Source: Shewanella glacialipiscicola
Lineage (GTDB): Bacteria > Pseudomonadota > Gammaproteobacteria > Enterobacterales > Shewanellaceae
Direction: 5' to 3'
DNA length: 64,000 nt
Assembly: GCF_023283485.1 (NCBI RefSeq)
Contig: NZ_JAKILU010000008.1
Coordinates: forward strand, 1 to 64,000
Shown here: in pieces, positions 31,903 through 42,009 of the stretch
How the letters are laid out: every line of letters begins with the position of its first letter
Numbering within the stretch: position 1 is the first letter of the stretch
Made by a program: the position numbers and the translations under genes
The notes under the pieces: generated by a model
What the model saw: only the letters and a program-made list of their open reading frames with translations
What the model was told of the DNA's origin: nothing
Database searches by the model: none

Positions 31903-32072
31903 GATCGCCCCACGGACGGGGCGGTCGAGTATCCAAGGATGGACTTGAACAACATCTCTGTTTAACTGCCAGTTCGCCATCCATAGCTCTCGTTCATAAG
32001 TTCTGAAACCGTAGGTTTCTATTCACCGTGTCGGTGAGTGGATGCCATGGCGCCCCTGTATCCATGGTATAA
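31903..32072. repeat. hairpin-rich element between helicase and relA
   Basis: A run of inverted repeats in 170 bases: a 9-bp stem GATCGCCCC/GGGGCGGTC (31903-31926), GAAACC-GTA-GGTTTC (about 32004-32018), TCACCG-TGT-CGGTGA (about 32022-32036), and CCATGGCG...CCATGG (about 32045-32066). None has a T-run, so they are not simple terminators. The whole resembles a dispersed non-coding mobile repeat or a structured RNA; I cannot tell which from one copy. Confidence 0.5.
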
Positions 32073-32136
32073 GAACAAGCTAAGCTCTCAATAGCTGAAA
32101 TGACGTACGGCCATGCCGCACAATTCCCCATAAAAT

Positions 32137-32174
32137 AAAAAAGCGGCAGGTGAAATTCGCCCTGCCGCTTTTTT
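32137..32174. terminator. bidirectional terminator below relA
   Basis: GCGGCAGG/CCTGCCGC stem flanked by A6 and T6 tracts, 18 bases below the relA stop on the minus strand and suited to stop transcription from either side. Confidence 0.9.
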
Positions 32175-32191
32175 ACTGTAGTGAATAATAC

Positions 32192-34405
32192 TTAAAGCCG
32201 TCTTGCCTCTATCACGCTATCGACTTGTGTCAGTTTAGATAACACCCGCGATAAACCATCGAGGTTATAGAGCTCTAATTCTAACTCTATCGCCGCTGTC
32301 TGGTTTTTAGTGTCCGATGACGAGCTCATAGCCAATACATTGGATTTCTCAGCAGCTAGCACTGAGGTTAGGTCACGTAATAATCCGCTGCGATCGTGGG
32401 CCAATACCCGCAAACGCATGCGGTAGCCACCAGAGTAATTTTCGCCCCAAACCACTTCAACACCGCGCTCAGGGTGAACTCGCATTAACTCTTTAACTTG
32501 TTCGCAATCAGCGCGATGCACCGAAATACCACGCCCCTTGGTGATAAAACCAAAAATTTCATCACCGGGAACGGGCTGGCAGCAACGGGCAATATGGTTA
32601 AGTAAATTACCGACACCATTGACCTCTACTTGGCCTTGGCCGCGGCTGTTTGAAATAGGTTTATTTTGACTTTTCTTTACAAGCTCTTCGACGGCATCTT
32701 CTTCCGATACTTCATCAAGTCGCAATCGGCTTTGAATATGGTTAACCACTTGATGTAGACGCACATCACCGCCGCCAATGGCCGCCAGTAAGTCTTCCAT
32801 ACTCGCCATATTAAAGCGCTCAACGGCAATGGCGGCGTCTTTAATTTTAAGGCAAACCCGAGCTAACTCAGTTTCCAGCATTTCTTTACCAGCGATAATA
32901 TTTTTATCTCTGTCTTGCTGCTTAAACCAATGCTGGATTTTCGAACGCGCTCGCGAAGTACGGATATAACCTAAATTGGGATTGAGCCAGTCACGCTTAG
33001 GGTTAGGCTGTTTCGAGGTAATGATCTCGATACGCTCGCCCGTTTCAACCTGATAGGTGAACGGCACAATACGGCCATCGACCTTTGCGCCAATACACTT
33101 ATGCCCAACTTGAGAATGGATATAGTAAGCAAAATCGAGCACGGTTGAGCCCAGAGGTAAGTCAACGACCTCACCACTTGGGGTGAACACATAAACTCGG
33201 TCTTCAAACACTTGGCTGCGAATTTCTTCAACCAAGTTGCCACTTTCGACCACGTCTTCTTGCCATTGCAAAATTTTACGCAGCCAGTTAATTTTCTCTT
33301 CGTAGCCACTTTGTTTACCAGAATGATGGCCTTCTTTGTATTTCCAATGCGCCGCAACGCCCAGCTCTGCATCTTCATGCATGTCTTGGGTGCGGATTTG
33401 AATTTCAACGGTTTTACCCTCAGGCCCCACCACTACGGTGTGAATTGATTGGTAACCGTTAGGCTTAGGGTTAGCCACATAGTCATCAAATTCGCGCGGA
33501 ATATGATGCCAAAGGGTATGTACAACACCTAATGCGCCATAACAATCCTGTAAGCGTTCAGTCACAATACGCACCGCGCGCACGTCAAACAGCTCGTCAA
33601 ATTTAAGGTGCTTGCCCTTCATTTTTCGCCAGATACTGTAGATATGTTTTGGCCGACCATAGACCTTAGCGCGAATTTGATCTTCATCAAGGCGTTGTTG
33701 TAGCTGGCTAACAAACTTGTCGATAAATATTTCACGATCGAGTCGTTTGCCATCTAACTGCTTAGCGATATCTTTATAGGTGTCTGGATGCAAATAACGA
33801 AACGATATATCTTCCAGTTCCCACTTTAATTGACCAATACCTAAACGATTGGCCAGTGGCGCATAAATGTCGGCAATTTCGCGGGCCAGCAATACTCTTG
33901 TTTCTTCGTCGGCATTTTTTACTGCGCGTAGCAAACACACACGCTCAGCCAGTTTAATCACCACAGCGCGCACATCTTCGACCATTGCCAGTAACATGCG
34001 GCGGATATTGTCGATTTGCGGTTCGGTTGAGCGACTATTTGGATTAATTTTCAGCGCGCCAATGGCATTCATGGTCACGACACTCGCGACCAGACGAGCC
34101 AACGGCTCACCAAATTTCTCTTGAATCGCTTCTTCGGTCAATAAGCCTGCATCTAACACCACAAATAGAATCGCTGCCTGTAAGGTTTCGATATCCATAT
34201 TCATCGGCGCAAGGATTTCGACCATCTCGCGGGCACGTTCGAGTAGTTCTCTCTTCGCTGCGGGGCTTTGAGCGGGCAAGGCATCAATCTGCCCAATTAA
34301 GGAGAGCAGCATCTGCGCTTCATCGGCATGACCAACATAGCGAGCCACCCAATCTTCTAATTGAAAGTCAGGATCATTAAAATGCGCTTCGCGAACAGAG
34401 ACCAT
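32192..34405 (-). CDS. relA: GTP pyrophosphokinase RelA
   Basis: Ribosome-associated (p)ppGpp synthetase of the stringent response. At 737 residues it has the usual length. The N-terminal hydrolase-like domain is degenerate: the segment where bifunctional SpoT enzymes carry the metal-binding His-Asp reads FVVLDAG. The synthetase domain has YGRPKHIYSIWRKM and FDELFDVRAVRIV. A TGS domain (VYVFTPSGEVVDLPLGST), the zinc-finger-like region with ARCCQPVPGD and the C-terminal ACT/RRM domain follow. It is a synthetase only; SpoT is presumably elsewhere. It is separated from mazG by the accessory region. Confidence 0.97.
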   Translation of the reverse strand: MVSVREAHFNDPDFQLEDWVARYVGHADEAQMLLSLIGQIDALPAQSPAAKRELLERAREMVEILAPMNMDIETLQAAILFVVLDAGLLTEEAIQEKFGEPLARLVASVVTMNAIGALKINPNSRSTEPQIDNIRRMLLAMVEDVRAVVIKLAERVCLLRAVKNADEETRVLLAREIADIYAPLANRLGIGQLKWELEDISFRYLHPDTYKDIAKQLDGKRLDREIFIDKFVSQLQQRLDEDQIRAKVYGRPKHIYSIWRKMKGKHLKFDELFDVRAVRIVTERLQDCYGALGVVHTLWHHIPREFDDYVANPKPNGYQSIHTVVVGPEGKTVEIQIRTQDMHEDAELGVAAHWKYKEGHHSGKQSGYEEKINWLRKILQWQEDVVESGNLVEEIRSQVFEDRVYVFTPSGEVVDLPLGSTVLDFAYYIHSQVGHKCIGAKVDGRIVPFTYQVETGERIEIITSKQPNPKRDWLNPNLGYIRTSRARSKIQHWFKQQDRDKNIIAGKEMLETELARVCLKIKDAAIAVERFNMASMEDLLAAIGGGDVRLHQVVNHIQSRLRLDEVSEEDAVEELVKKSQNKPISNSRGQGQVEVNGVGNLLNHIARCCQPVPGDEIFGFITKGRGISVHRADCEQVKELMRVHPERGVEVVWGENYSGGYRMRLRVLAHDRSGLLRDLTSVLAAEKSNVLAMSSSSDTKNQTAAIELELELYNLDGLSRVLSKLTQVDSVIEARRL

Positions 34406-34554
34406 CTACTTTATTTCCTTATCTGTGCTCAGAGAAAGTGGGCACCACTTAAGCTCTTCTATCTTCAGCATTGGCGTGAACTTGTCAAACCTAACTGGAG
34501 TAAATATTTCGTTTTTATATTTTTCCAACGAATTACTTACCTAAATAATTCAAT

Positions 34555-35907
34555 TTACTTGGTTAACTCAAACAGTGCCATCGCTTCAATATGATGTGTT
34601 TGCGGGAACATATCAATAAGCCCCAACTGTTGTAGTTTATAACCATGATCTAACAATACGGCACTGTCGCGGGCTAAACTTGCTGGGTTGCAAGAAACAT
34701 ACACCACTTTTCGCGGTTTCATTTTTTTCAGCCATTGCAAGCTTTCAAAAGCACCCGCACGGGCGGGATCGAGCAGTAATTTATCGATTTTCCCCATCCA
34801 AGGCTCAAGGGATAAATCCGCACTTAAATCACCGTGATAAAAGGTTAAGTTATCAAGATTATTGGCTTTTGCGTTGACGCGAGCCCGCGTCACCATTTCA
34901 GCAACCCCTTCGACGCCAATCACATCGCTGCCCATTTTTGCTAAGGGCAAACTGAAATTTCCCATGCCGCAAAATAAATCTAAAATGCGCTCACCCGTGG
35001 TGGGGGCTAGCCAATCCATCGCCTGAGCGACCATAGCCTTGTTTATTTGTCCGTTCACTTGCACGAAGTTACCGGGCGTAAAGCTTAAACTCACCGCATT
35101 GGACGGTGCATTTTCATCTAACAACTGATAAACCGGTAACACTAACTCAGCGCCAATACCTTGAAACTGGCCTTCATTGTCCTGCAGACAAATATGAATT
35201 TGATGTAACTCAGCAAAAGCTGACAGCTTAGCGATATCTTTATCGTTTAAAATCTTAGTCACGCGTAGCACGGCGAAATGACCATTATCGGCAGCAATCA
35301 ATTCAAGATGGCCTAAGCTCGCTTTAGCTGATAATTGATTCAGCAACTTAGCAAACGGCACAATTAAATCGGATAACGGTTTAGCTAACACTGGACACTG
35401 GCTAATAGGCACCACATTGCTACTGCTAGCAGCACGGAAACCTAAACTTAAGTGCTTGGTATTTTTATCAAATAAGGTTGCAAGTCGGGCGCGGCGACGA
35501 TAATGCCAGCCCTCACCCGTTAATGCAGGCGATAAAGCGCCACCTTCGGCACCGGCAAACTTAGCCATAATATCCAACAGCGCGGCTTCTTTATGCTCGC
35601 GTTGACCCGCTAATGACATATGTTGCAAGTCACAACCACCACAGGTGTGATAGTGTGGGCACTCGGGCGTTACTCGCTCAGCGCTGGCTGTATCTATGTT
35701 GATAAGCTTAGCGCGGGCATAATTTTTCTTTTGCTCAGTAAACTGAACAGTCACCACTTCATTAGGTAATGCGCCAGGGATAAACACGACTTTACCCTGA
35801 TGTTGTGCGATACCAGCCCCTAAGTGATCAAGCTGATTTACGCTCAACGACAACTTAGCTGACAACTGTTTGGAACTATTGGGTTTTGCTTTAAAAAATT
35901 GCGCCAT
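34555..35907 (-). CDS. rlmD: 23S rRNA (uracil-1939-C5)-methyltransferase RlmD
   Basis: Methylates U1939 of 23S rRNA with SAM. The 450 residues hold an N-terminal TRAM domain, an iron-sulfur cluster motif ([14 protein letters not shown] plus a later Cys in ISQCPVL), the SAM motif [15 protein letters not shown] and the catalytic Cys in [14 protein letters not shown]. It is divergent from barA and lies next to relA, as in other gammaproteobacteria (relA-rumA-barA). Confidence 0.96.
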   Translation of the reverse strand: MAQFFKAKPNSSKQLSAKLSLSVNQLDHLGAGIAQHQGKVVFIPGALPNEVVTVQFTEQKKNYARAKLINIDTASAERVTPECPHYHTCGGCDLQHMSLAGQREHKEAALLDIMAKFAGAEGGALSPALTGEGWHYRRRARLATLFDKNTKHLSLGFRAASSSNVVPISQCPVLAKPLSDLIVPFAKLLNQLSAKASLGHLELIAADNGHFAVLRVTKILNDKDIAKLSAFAELHQIHICLQDNEGQFQGIGAELVLPVYQLLDENAPSNAVSLSFTPGNFVQVNGQINKAMVAQAMDWLAPTTGERILDLFCGMGNFSLPLAKMGSDVIGVEGVAEMVTRARVNAKANNLDNLTFYHGDLSADLSLEPWMGKIDKLLLDPARAGAFESLQWLKKMKPRKVVYVSCNPASLARDSAVLLDHGYKLQQLGLIDMFPQTHHIEAMALFELTK

Positions 35908-36025
35908 TTCGGTCTCTAAATCAATAAAATACTGGCAAAGACCGCCCTCTTTCTGGCAGTCTTATAAAATTATCTTCATCTATATCATGGGAAAAACCGC
36001 CGCTGCTATGAACCCTGTAAAAAAC

Positions 36026-38812
36026 ATGACCAAATACAGCCTACGTTCTTGGGTTCTTATGCTGGCGCTGGCGCCAACAATCTTGGTCGGTATCCTTTTA
36101 GGGAGCTACTTTACCATAAACCGCTTTTATGAGCTCGAAGATACGCTCATCGAACAGGGCAGCAATATTATTGAACCGCTGTCCATTGCCAGTGAAGTCG
36201 GTTTAGCGGCAAAGGATCGCGAGGCAACCAAGCGCTTACTCGCCGCGGCGCAACTTAATAAGTCGACGTTAGTAAAATCCATCGCCATTTTTGATATCAA
36301 TAACCAACTCTTTGTGACCTCACACTACCACAAAGATTTTGAAACCATGCGCTATAAAGAAGCCCTCAATACCCTGCATAAAACAGAAGTAGAACAGGTG
36401 GGCGACAGCCTTATTTTACGCACACCCATTTTTGCTATTACGCCTTCACTCATGGTTCCCGCAAGTTTCGATGTCACCACAGATAATGGGCCGTTATTAG
36501 GCTACATTTCAATTATTATCAATAAAGAGCGCGCCTTACTCGAACAACATAGAGCCGCCGTTGCGGCCTTTATTATCGTGTTGATTGGCGTGCAATTGAA
36601 CTTACTCTTTACTTTCCGCCTAGTAAAAAATGTGACTCGCCCCATTACTGAAATGGTGCGCGTTGTCGCGAAAATCCGTGAGGGTAAATTAGATGCGCGC
36701 TTAAACGGTAATTTGATTGGTGAACTCGATTTACTCAAGCGCGGTATCAATGCCATGGCGGGTTCGCTGTCGGAATACCATGATGAAATGCAACAAAATA
36801 TCGACCAAGCCACCTCAGACTTACGCGAAACCTTAGAGCAGATTGAAATCCAAAACGTCGAGTTAGATTTAGCCAAAAAACGCGCCTTAGAAGGCAGCAG
36901 GATTAAATCTGAGTTTTTAGCCAATATGTCACACGAGTTACGTACTCCGCTTAATGGCGTTATCGGCTTTGCCCGGCAACTGATTAAAACGCCTCTGCAT
37001 TCAAGCCAATTGGATTACATTAAAACCATCGAGCGCAGTGCCACTAATCTTTTAGGTATCATCAATGATATCCTCGATTTCTCTAAGCTTGAAGCCGGTA
37101 AAATGGTGTTAGAAAACATGCCCTTTGGTCTTAGAGAAACTATAAGTGATGCAATAACATTGATTTCAACAAGCGCTCAGGCTAAGGGCCTAGAACTAGT
37201 CGTCGATATTGCTGCCGATGTTCCTGATAGCGTCCATGGCGATGCTATGCGTGTATGCCAAATTATTAATAACTTAGTCGGTAACGCCATTAAATTTACT
37301 GACTCTGGCAGTGTGATGGTTAAAATCGAACTGCAAAGCCAGTCGGATGAGCAAGTGGTACTGCGCTGTGATGTGGTGGACACGGGTATTGGTATTGATG
37401 AGAGCCAACAAGACTTTTTATTCCAAGCTTTTGGTCAAGCCGACTCCTCCATTTCGCGCCGCTTTGGCGGTACAGGGCTTGGTCTTATCATCACTAAACG
37501 CTTAGTTAATCAAATGGGCGGCCATATTGGTTTTACCTCATCGCCAGAGAAAGGTTCTAACTTCTGGTTTAGTTTGCCACTCGGCTTAGGCCAGTTTCAA
37601 ATGGTGGATTCACTGCCGCTTGAAAAACTCAAAAATAAAACCGTGTTGCTTTACGAACCCCGCGTACTGACTCACTCAGTATTAAGTCGCCAACTCCAAC
37701 AATGGGATACCAGTGTCACCCATCACCAACATATTCCAAGCCTATTAGCTACGCTCAACACTGTTGAAGGCAAATATGATTATGTGCTGCTAAGTTGTCA
37801 TGGGTTCAGTAATCCAGCGCAATTAGTGGACACTTTAACGTTTGCAAAAACTAAAACAGACTGTCTTGTGGTGTTATTCGATTGCCAAGAACAAGACATC
37901 TTGACCCAGTTTATTCGTCCCAATGCCGATGTGGTGCTATCGCTACCAATAAGTGAGCACCAACTTGCCCACAACTTAATTTACCCGCCGATGGAGTACA
38001 ACATTATCACTCCCGTTACAATAACTGCGCCGGCAGCACGCCAGTCCTTAAGCGTATTAGCGGTGGATGATAACTTTGCCAACTTAAAACTAATTGATAC
38101 CTTATTAAGCGAACTGGTGACAACTGTGGTCGCAGTCAACAATGGTAATGAAGCGGTTAAGCAAGCCAAAACCCGTACTTTCGATCTGATTTTTATGGAT
38201 ATTCAGATGCCGGGCACCGATGGTATCAGTGCGACAAAACTCATTCGTCAAGGCTCGATGAACCGCAACACACCGATTATCGCCGTGACAGCACATGCAA
38301 TTGCCGAAGAACGAGAACTGATATTAGGCAGTGGTATGGATGGATACTTACCCAAACCGATTGATGAAGCTGCGCTTAAAGACGTTATCCATCGCTGGAT
38401 CACCAGGCCTAAGTTTACCCATTTTGATCTGCATACTTTGAACTGGGATTTATGCTTAACTCAAGCCAATCATAAGGCTGGCCTCGCCTTAGATATGCTA
38501 AGAATGTTACTCGACTCTCTGCCAGAAACCGTAGAAACAATCCAAACGGCATTAAATCAAAACGATCATGCCGTTATGCTTAGCACGATTCATAAGTTAC
38601 ATGGAGCGAGCTGCTATTGCGGCGTGCCTACCACACAAAGATTATGCCAAGAAATTGAATCAGCACTAAAACGGGGAAGTGCAGTCGAAGATCTCGAACC
38701 CGAAATACTAGAGTTACTTGATGAGTTAACTAAGGTAGAATCGGCGGCAAATCAAGTGATATCACAGCTATCAGCGGAAATAACAGATGACCAAAAAAAC
38801 GGGCTTTTTTAA
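36026..38812 (+). CDS. barA: hybrid sensor histidine kinase BarA
   Basis: Membrane kinase of the BarA/UvrY system that induces Csr small RNAs and thereby antagonises CsrA (813-1010 here). The 928 residues comprise TM1 near 10-32, a periplasmic sensor with IIEPLSIASEVGL, TM2 near 170-195, HAMP, a HisKA domain with His303 in NMSHELRTPLNG, a HATPase with FGQADSSISRRFGGTGLGL, a receiver with Asp725 in IFMDIQMPGTDG, and an HPt domain with His856 in IHKLHGASC. I start at MTKYSLRSWV, aligning with E. coli BarA. The frame is open back to 35870, and ATG at 36008 or 35987 cannot be excluded because no ribosome-binding site is strong. Confidence 0.95.
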   Translation: MTKYSLRSWVLMLALAPTILVGILLGSYFTINRFYELEDTLIEQGSNIIEPLSIASEVGLAAKDREATKRLLAAAQLNKSTLVKSIAIFDINNQLFVTSHYHKDFETMRYKEALNTLHKTEVEQVGDSLILRTPIFAITPSLMVPASFDVTTDNGPLLGYISIIINKERALLEQHRAAVAAFIIVLIGVQLNLLFTFRLVKNVTRPITEMVRVVAKIREGKLDARLNGNLIGELDLLKRGINAMAGSLSEYHDEMQQNIDQATSDLRETLEQIEIQNVELDLAKKRALEGSRIKSEFLANMSHELRTPLNGVIGFARQLIKTPLHSSQLDYIKTIERSATNLLGIINDILDFSKLEAGKMVLENMPFGLRETISDAITLISTSAQAKGLELVVDIAADVPDSVHGDAMRVCQIINNLVGNAIKFTDSGSVMVKIELQSQSDEQVVLRCDVVDTGIGIDESQQDFLFQAFGQADSSISRRFGGTGLGLIITKRLVNQMGGHIGFTSSPEKGSNFWFSLPLGLGQFQMVDSLPLEKLKNKTVLLYEPRVLTHSVLSRQLQQWDTSVTHHQHIPSLLATLNTVEGKYDYVLLSCHGFSNPAQLVDTLTFAKTKTDCLVVLFDCQEQDILTQFIRPNADVVLSLPISEHQLAHNLIYPPMEYNIITPVTITAPAARQSLSVLAVDDNFANLKLIDTLLSELVTTVVAVNNGNEAVKQAKTRTFDLIFMDIQMPGTDGISATKLIRQGSMNRNTPIIAVTAHAIAEERELILGSGMDGYLPKPIDEAALKDVIHRWITRPKFTHFDLHTLNWDLCLTQANHKAGLALDMLRMLLDSLPETVETIQTALNQNDHAVMLSTIHKLHGASCYCGVPTTQRLCQEIESALKRGSAVEDLEPEILELLDELTKVESAANQVISQLSAEITDDQKNGLF

Positions 38813-39386
38813 ACGTCTAAAGGCGTTAACACTGCCACAAAAACAACTCTTTGCTACTGCACTTTGCCAACGTATGCTGCCTAACTATCAGCTATTTTCC
38901 GAAGTCTGTGAGTTTGGTGACCCTAGTGTATTAAGCACGGCATTAGAGTTACTGTGGCAGTCCCAGTATGACTCTAAGCTCAAATTTAATATTGATGTGC
39001 ATTTACAGCGCCTAGAGGATAACACCCCAGATCCTGCTAATTTTGAAGCCTATGGTGCTCACCCCGCGATGGATGCTGTGGTTGCGATTTCAACATTATT
39101 GAGTGCGATTCAAGATAAACTTGAAGAAGATATCATTAATATCAGTAAACTTTCTTCAAGCACTGTGGCTCACTATATTGAAGCTATCAGTGATGTCGAT
39201 TTAGTCGACGAGGCATTAGATGATTTTGTTTTTGCCCACGAAGTCATGGAAGAAGAGAAAGAGCTACAAAATTCGCTACTCGAAATTATCGAAGAAAATC
39301 CTAAAATTACCACAGAACTGGTAAAGGGTTTACGCAAAGATATTATTGAGGCTGGTGTATCGAATATCGGTATTAGCATCGCTTAA
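38787..39386 (+). CDS. yjaG: YjaG family (DUF416) protein
   Basis: A 199-residue cytoplasmic protein of the DUF416 family with unknown function. It shares with E. coli YjaG the LCQRMLPNYQLF-type block near residue 30, the YGxxPAxDAxVAxS block and the C-terminal LVKGLRKDIIEAGVSNIGI. Its ATG lies 26 bases inside barA, so translation is likely coupled to the kinase. A GTGCTTG/CAAGCAC hairpin follows without a T-run (39395-39416). Confidence 0.85.
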   Translation: MTKKTGFFKRLKALTLPQKQLFATALCQRMLPNYQLFSEVCEFGDPSVLSTALELLWQSQYDSKLKFNIDVHLQRLEDNTPDPANFEAYGAHPAMDAVVAISTLLSAIQDKLEEDIINISKLSSSTVAHYIEAISDVDLVDEALDDFVFAHEVMEEEKELQNSLLEIIEENPKITTELVKGLRKDIIEAGVSNIGISIA

Positions 39387-39394
39387 TTAAATCT

Positions 39395-39416
39395 GTGCTT
39401 GGGGCAACTCAAGCAC
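39395..39416 (+). terminator. hairpin below yjaG
   Basis: A 7-bp stem GTGCTTG/CAAGCAC with an 8-base loop just after the yjaG stop. No T-run follows, so it may be an RNA 3' end stabiliser or a weak terminator. Confidence 0.35.
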
Positions 39417-39525
39417 TGATTAAAAAACAATCTATGCCCTCACTGCACATCCTATTGTAAAGAAACCTCATAACGAATAAGTACCATCGCTCACAATGAC
39501 CCTCGGCTAATTTGGAGTTATTTCA

Positions 39526-39759
39526 ATGAGAAAACTGATTTATCAAGGATTTATCTTCACTAATAGCGAAGGACATACCGACAGTTGGAAACTAACGATT
39601 AAAGATCAACACCGTATTGGTTCTTTATTCGAATTACGCCGTTTAGTCGCGTACTACTTGGAATTAGGCATATTACCTGCGACACGTTCGAGTCTTCAAG
39701 ATGCGAAACAAACACAAAACACTATGACTAAAAATACCGTAACGCCCCGAAAAGGATAG
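39526..39759 (+). CDS. hypothetical 77-residue protein
   Basis: The product is not recognised. GGAG lies eight bases before the ATG, supporting a real gene. The first 60 residues are compact and mixed (FIFTNSEGHTDSWKL, then FELRRLVAYYLELGILPA, likely a helix), and the last 17 are polar and probably disordered. There is no signal peptide or membrane segment. It may be transcribed with yjaG or from its own promoter; it converges with the LysR gene 17 bases away. Confidence 0.6.
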   Translation: MRKLIYQGFIFTNSEGHTDSWKLTIKDQHRIGSLFELRRLVAYYLELGILPATRSSLQDAKQTQNTMTKNTVTPRKG

Positions 39760-39776
39760 TAATATTAGTTACATTC

Positions 39777-40676
39777 TTAATACATAGAAAATAACTCTGG
39801 TGCCTTTGACTGCATAAACTCGATAAAGACTCTTACCTTGAGTGGCTGTTGACTGCGCTGATGATACAAAATCGAAATTCGTCTCTGCTCTCCCACCCAT
39901 TCGGGTAATAACACTTTTAGCAGCCCATCTTTAATCTGCTGTTTAACAAAGAGTTCTGGGCCATACAAAATACCGCCATGATCCAATGTAGCCTGAATCG
40001 CCCCGTGTAAATCTGTTAAGGTTAACTTAGTCGAACCATTAAAATAAAAAGAGTCACCGTTTGCATGCTTTAGATGCCAATTAAATAAGGGCCAAACTTT
40101 AATCAGTTGATGGGCCTCAAGATCATTAGGATGCTCAAGTTTAGGTGACTGAGCTAAATATTCAGGCGTGGCGAACAAGCAATAATCGAGCTCACCTAAG
40201 GTACTGGAAACCCAAGAGGAATCGGGCTGCGCCCCACCAACAATCGCCACATCAATACCTTTATCAATTAAATCCACTAACTCATTGCTCTGGGAAATAT
40301 GCAAATTGATATCGGGGTACAAACGGCCAAATTCATTTAAGGCTTTAATAAAGACGATAGAAATAATCGAGATTGGCGCTGCGATACGCAAGGTTCCCTC
40401 AAGTTTATCGCTGCCTAGGCCACTTAATTCGTCAAATTGAGTCACCACACTCTGATAGCGCTTAAATAACGCAAGTCCCTCCTCAGTCAGACGCAGTTTA
40501 CGGGTGCTGCGCATAAAGAGCTGCTTATCGAGTTTCTCCTCCAATTTAGCTAATTTACGACTAACAGTGGCGATGGGCATGTCTAAATCCTTCGCTGCCA
40601 ACGAAAAACTGCCTGCATTGACTAAGTGGACAAAAAGGTAAATAAGCTGGAGTTCAGCCCCTAAATCATCACGCAT
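39777..40676 (-). CDS. LysR family transcriptional regulator
   Basis: A 299-residue activator/repressor with an N-terminal winged helix-turn-helix (FVHLVNAGSFSLAAKDLDMPIATVSRKLAKLEEKL, residues about 12-48) and a C-terminal two-lobe effector-binding domain. GAGGA precedes the ATG. It is divergent from the AEC transporter gene, with 304 bases between them, the usual LysR target arrangement. The ligand is unknown. Confidence 0.92.
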   Translation of the reverse strand: MRDDLGAELQLIYLFVHLVNAGSFSLAAKDLDMPIATVSRKLAKLEEKLDKQLFMRSTRKLRLTEEGLALFKRYQSVVTQFDELSGLGSDKLEGTLRIAAPISIISIVFIKALNEFGRLYPDINLHISQSNELVDLIDKGIDVAIVGGAQPDSSWVSSTLGELDYCLFATPEYLAQSPKLEHPNDLEAHQLIKVWPLFNWHLKHANGDSFYFNGSTKLTLTDLHGAIQATLDHGGILYGPELFVKQQIKDGLLKVLLPEWVGEQRRISILYHQRSQQPLKVRVFIEFMQSKAPELFSMY

Positions 40677-40980
40677 TTTATGTCCTCATTTTTATAACGG
40701 CCGCTTAGGACACTCAGGGAAACAATAGAAGCTGATCAAGTTCATTAAGTGATTAAATGGCTAAGTAATTGTGTTTTAAACGGCAAATTATTACTTCTAC
40801 GACCTTAGCGCAATAGCTTTGCGCTAAAATGGTATGTTATTTTGTGGCAAGTTTTGCTGCTCTAGCGCTCACTTTGGATTAACGTAACGGACAAAAAATC
40901 AAATACGGCAACGTAGCAATAAAGAATTAATGCGCCAGTAAAAATAACCGCAGTGAGTTTATCACCATTTAATTGTAAGG
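40677..40980. promoter_or_regulatory. divergent control region between LysR gene and AEC transporter
   Basis: 304 bases that should hold both promoters and any LysR-type operators. I see AT-rich inverted segments but no T-N11-A motif I would commit to. Confidence 0.4.
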
Positions 40981-41955
40981 ATGAGTGAGGGAATGACGAT
41001 TTTAACCCCTCTGTTTGCCGTATTCGGGATCATGTTACTCGGCACGCTGGTACAAAAACTAAAACTCTTGCCCGTGGATACGGATCAAGTGTTAAACCAG
41101 TACGTTTATTATATTGCCTTCCCTGCAATCATGCTCATCGCCCTTGCGCAGCAACCGATTAACGAGATCCTACAATGGGGTTTTATTGCCGGCTACAGCA
41201 CAGCTATGATCATCACTTATCTTATTTGTCTTGGGCTTTCACTGCTGTTGGATCCTCAGCAACATGCCATTGCCGCCATTCGAGCACTCAATGCCACCTT
41301 CGGTAATACGGCTTTTATTGGTATCCCGCTGCTTATCATTCTGTTCCCGCAACAACAAAGTGCTTTAGTCGCGGCGGCAATTGCCAGCTTATTATCTGTA
41401 CTGATGTTTGCTGTGGCTTTAGTGTCAATGGAACTGGCGACAAATACGCAAAGACAACACCACGCTTTGATAATCATAGCAATGGCGATAGGTAAAAATC
41501 CTATTGTAATTGGTAGCTTAATTGGCGTGAGTATTTCAGCGCTAGAAATAAAATTGCCCTCAGGACTCGCACTGATGATCCAGCAGATAGGCAATACCTC
41601 AAGCCCTTGTGCACTATTTGCTATCGGCATGGTACTCGCCAAAGCAATGCGCTATCAAAAAGATAGTAAGGTATTTAGCCTTAAAAACGTTATAGAACTT
41701 AGCCTTATCAACCTGTTCAAACTGGCGATTCAGCCTTTACTTATCTATTTTATGCTTAAAAGTTTTGGGGTGACTGGTGACTATTTAATTATGGGTGTGA
41801 TTTTAAGTGCATTGCCTACTGCGGCTAGCGCCTACTTACTCGCTCAGCGCTACAATACTCAAGCATCTAGCAGTGCTCAAGGTATTTTATTTGGCACATT
41901 AGTGACTTTTTTTAGTTTACCCATCTTAGAAAGTCTAGTTAGAACCCATTCTTAA
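40981..41955 (+). CDS. AEC family transporter (auxin efflux carrier-like)
   Basis: An inner-membrane permease of about 324 residues with roughly ten hydrophobic helices, divided by a polar loop near the middle (ATNTQRQHHALI). Family members move small organic anions such as malate or malonate, or amino acids; the substrate here is unknown. The start is uncertain: ATG at 40981 has TAAGG abutting it, and ATG at 40993 (MTILTPLF) has GAGGGA abutting it. Divergent from the LysR gene, which is its likely regulator. Confidence 0.88.
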   Translation: MSEGMTILTPLFAVFGIMLLGTLVQKLKLLPVDTDQVLNQYVYYIAFPAIMLIALAQQPINEILQWGFIAGYSTAMIITYLICLGLSLLLDPQQHAIAAIRALNATFGNTAFIGIPLLIILFPQQQSALVAAAIASLLSVLMFAVALVSMELATNTQRQHHALIIIAMAIGKNPIVIGSLIGVSISALEIKLPSGLALMIQQIGNTSSPCALFAIGMVLAKAMRYQKDSKVFSLKNVIELSLINLFKLAIQPLLIYFMLKSFGVTGDYLIMGVILSALPTAASAYLLAQRYNTQASSSAQGILFGTLVTFFSLPILESLVRTHS

Positions 41956-42009
41956 TCAATAGATTAAAAATATTCACTGCCGATAATGCCGATTATTTAC
42001 TCAAGCCAC

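Noticed and set aside
31800..32191. CRISPR array or retron RNA in the hairpin-rich stretch
   Set aside because: No regularly spaced direct repeats, and no reverse transcriptase or cas gene nearby.
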